Below are positions 6,187-7,241 of a DNA stretch of 7,241 nt, piece by piece. The stretch comes from Pseudomonadota bacterium. GTDB taxonomy: Bacteria; Pseudomonadota; Gammaproteobacteria; Burkholderiales; Burkholderiaceae_D. How positions within the stretch are numbered: position 1 is the stretch's first letter; each line of letters begins with the position of its first letter. Under the pieces are notes generated by a model. The model had not been told where the DNA came from. It was given only the letters and a program-made list of their open reading frames with translations, and made no database searches. A program made the position numbers and the translations under genes. The stretch spans positions 1-7,241 of the forward strand of contig JAEZLB010000066.1 of NCBI GenBank assembly GCA_023435945.1. The letters run 5' to 3'.

Positions 6187-7241
6187 TCAGTCTGCCTGCT
6201 TGCGCAGGAAAGCCGGAATGTCATAGGTTTCCATGCCATTCTTTTCCAGCGCACGCACCGTTTCGGAAGCCGATTCACGGCGCCATACTGCAGGCGCCTT
6301 CAGGCCGCTGAAAGAAGGAACAGCCTGGGTGAATGCTTCACCACCCACAGCCGAGATGGGCTCATTGTGGGTACCGGTACGCAGCATCGGCTCCGGCACC
6401 AGCTGCATGTTCTTGCGTGCATTGCGACCCAGGCCAGTAGCAACCACGGTCACGCGAATTTCATCGCCCATGGAATCGTCGTAGGCGATACCTTGCGCAA
6501 TCGAAGCATCCGGGGCCGCGAAAGCACGCACGGTCGCCATGACTTCCTTGATCTCCTTACCCTTGAGGCTGCGGCTTGCGGTCACGTTTACCAGCACGCC
6601 ACGCGCACCCGACAGGTCGATGCCATCCAGCAGCGGCGATGCCACAGCCTGTTCGGCAGCGATACGTGCGCGATCCACACCGGAAGCGGTCGCCGTTCCC
6701 ATCATCGCCTTGCCCTGCTCGCCCATGATGGTTTTCACGTCATTGAAGTCAACGTTGATATGGCCCGGCACATTGATGATCTCGGCAATGCCTGCCACTG
6801 CATTGTTCAGCACGTCGTCCGCATGCTGCAGCCATTCCATCATGCTGTCGTCTTCGTAGATTTCTTCCAGTTTTTCGTTCAGGATCACGATCAGCGAATC
6901 AACATGCTTTTCCAGCTCGGCCAAGCCTTCGTCAGCGATCTCCATGCACTTCTGGCCTTCATAGGAGAAAGGCTTGGAAACCACGGCCCCGGTCAGTGCG
7001 CCTTGTTCCTTAGCCACTTGCGCCACGATAGGTGCAGCACCGGTGCCGGTACCGCCGCCCATGCCGGCAGCAATAAACACCATGTGCGCGCCACGCAAGG
7101 CATCCTCGATGCGGGTACGCGTTTCTTCTGCCAGCTGACGACCGACGTCCGGACGCATACCTGCACCCAGGCCGGGTTCACCGATCTGGATCACGTTATG
7201 TGCCTTCGACGTTCTGAGCGCCTGCGCATCGGTATTGGCAG
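6187..7241 (-). CDS. ftsZ: Cell division protein FtsZ (5' end cut by window edge)
   Basis: FtsZ is the tubulin-like GTPase that polymerises into the division ring. About 350 C-terminal residues are visible, starting at ANTDAQAL, so roughly 42 N-terminal residues lie beyond the right edge; the frame is open to position 7241 and the internal GTG at 7194 is not the start. Seen in order: the glycine-rich GTP signature GMGGGTGTG (7039-7065), the T7 loop NVDFNDV with its catalytic aspartates intact, the C-terminal GTPase-activating domain through VTVVATGLGR, a linker of roughly 60 residues, and the conserved tail peptide DIPAFLRKQAD that binds FtsA and ZipA. Two normally conserved nucleotide contacts differ. 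The arginine of the EGxKR motif is cysteine (EGQKC, codon 6946-6948), and the phenylalanine before the ADD segment is leucine (EWLQHADD, codon 6829-6831). It is the last gene of the division cluster here and is followed by a terminator. Confidence 0.97.
   Translation of the reverse strand, partial: ANTDAQALRTSKAHNVIQIGEPGLGAGMRPDVGRQLAEETRTRIEDALRGAHMVFIAAGMGGGTGTGAAPIVAQVAKEQGALTGAVVSKPFSYEGQKCMEIADEGLAELEKHVDSLIVILNEKLEEIYEDDSMMEWLQHADDVLNNAVAGIAEIINVPGHINVDFNDVKTIMGEQGKAMMGTATASGVDRARIAAEQAVASPLLDGIDLSGARGVLVNVTASRSLKGKEIKEVMATVRAFAAPDASIAQGIAYDDSMGDEIRVTVVATGLGRNARKNMQLVPEPMLRTGTHNEPISAVGGEAFTQAVPSFSGLKAPAVWRRESASETVRALEKNGMETYDIPAFLRKQAD

Noticed and set aside
7192..7194. GTG as start codon of ftsZ
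   Set aside because: The frame is open upstream to the window edge and encodes the conserved NTDAQAL segment, so the true start is outside the window.

Overview
This window looks like a chromosomal core region of a betaproteobacterium, most likely order Burkholderiales and possibly Oxalobacteraceae. That placement is an inference from remembered protein sequences: the LpxC, SecA and FtsZ wording (for example GEQGKAMMG in FtsZ and [17 protein letters not shown] in LpxC) resembles that group, and so does the gene order ftsZ - peroxiredoxin-like gene - lpxC - dciA - M23 peptidase - secA. No database search was run. There is no sign of mobile DNA, CRISPR, rRNA or tRNA.

Layout from left to right. 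Positions 1-2582 hold secA on the minus strand, cut at its 3' end by the window edge; I translated it throughout and found no stop or frameshift. Positions 2583-2836 are the secA upstream region, with a candidate extended -10 promoter inside an 8-bp dyad. Positions 2837-3796 (minus) encode a membrane-anchored LytM/M23 endopeptidase. Forty-eight bases away, and divergent from it, dciA (DUF721, plus strand) runs to 4351. It converges on lpxC (minus, 4462-5397). lpxC is preceded by a consensus extended -10 box placed so that transcription would start at about the A of the ATG. Positions 5571-6038 (minus) hold a small peroxiredoxin-fold gene, and 6187-7241 (minus) the C-terminal part of ftsZ, which opens the segment at the right edge. 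Good intrinsic terminators lie on both sides of the peroxiredoxin-like gene, so it forms its own small unit between the cell-division genes and lpxC.

Functionally the genes serve cell-envelope growth and division: FtsZ (division ring), LpxC (committed step of lipid A synthesis), a peptidoglycan endopeptidase and SecA (protein export motor). DciA, which helps load the replicative helicase, is embedded among them. I see no evidence of a new multi-gene system. The observations most worth a second look are the peroxiredoxin-like protein, which has lost its peroxidatic cysteine and other active-site residues while keeping an intact frame and excellent expression signals; FtsZ substitutions at two positions that normally contact the nucleotide; and a probable leaderless lpxC transcript.
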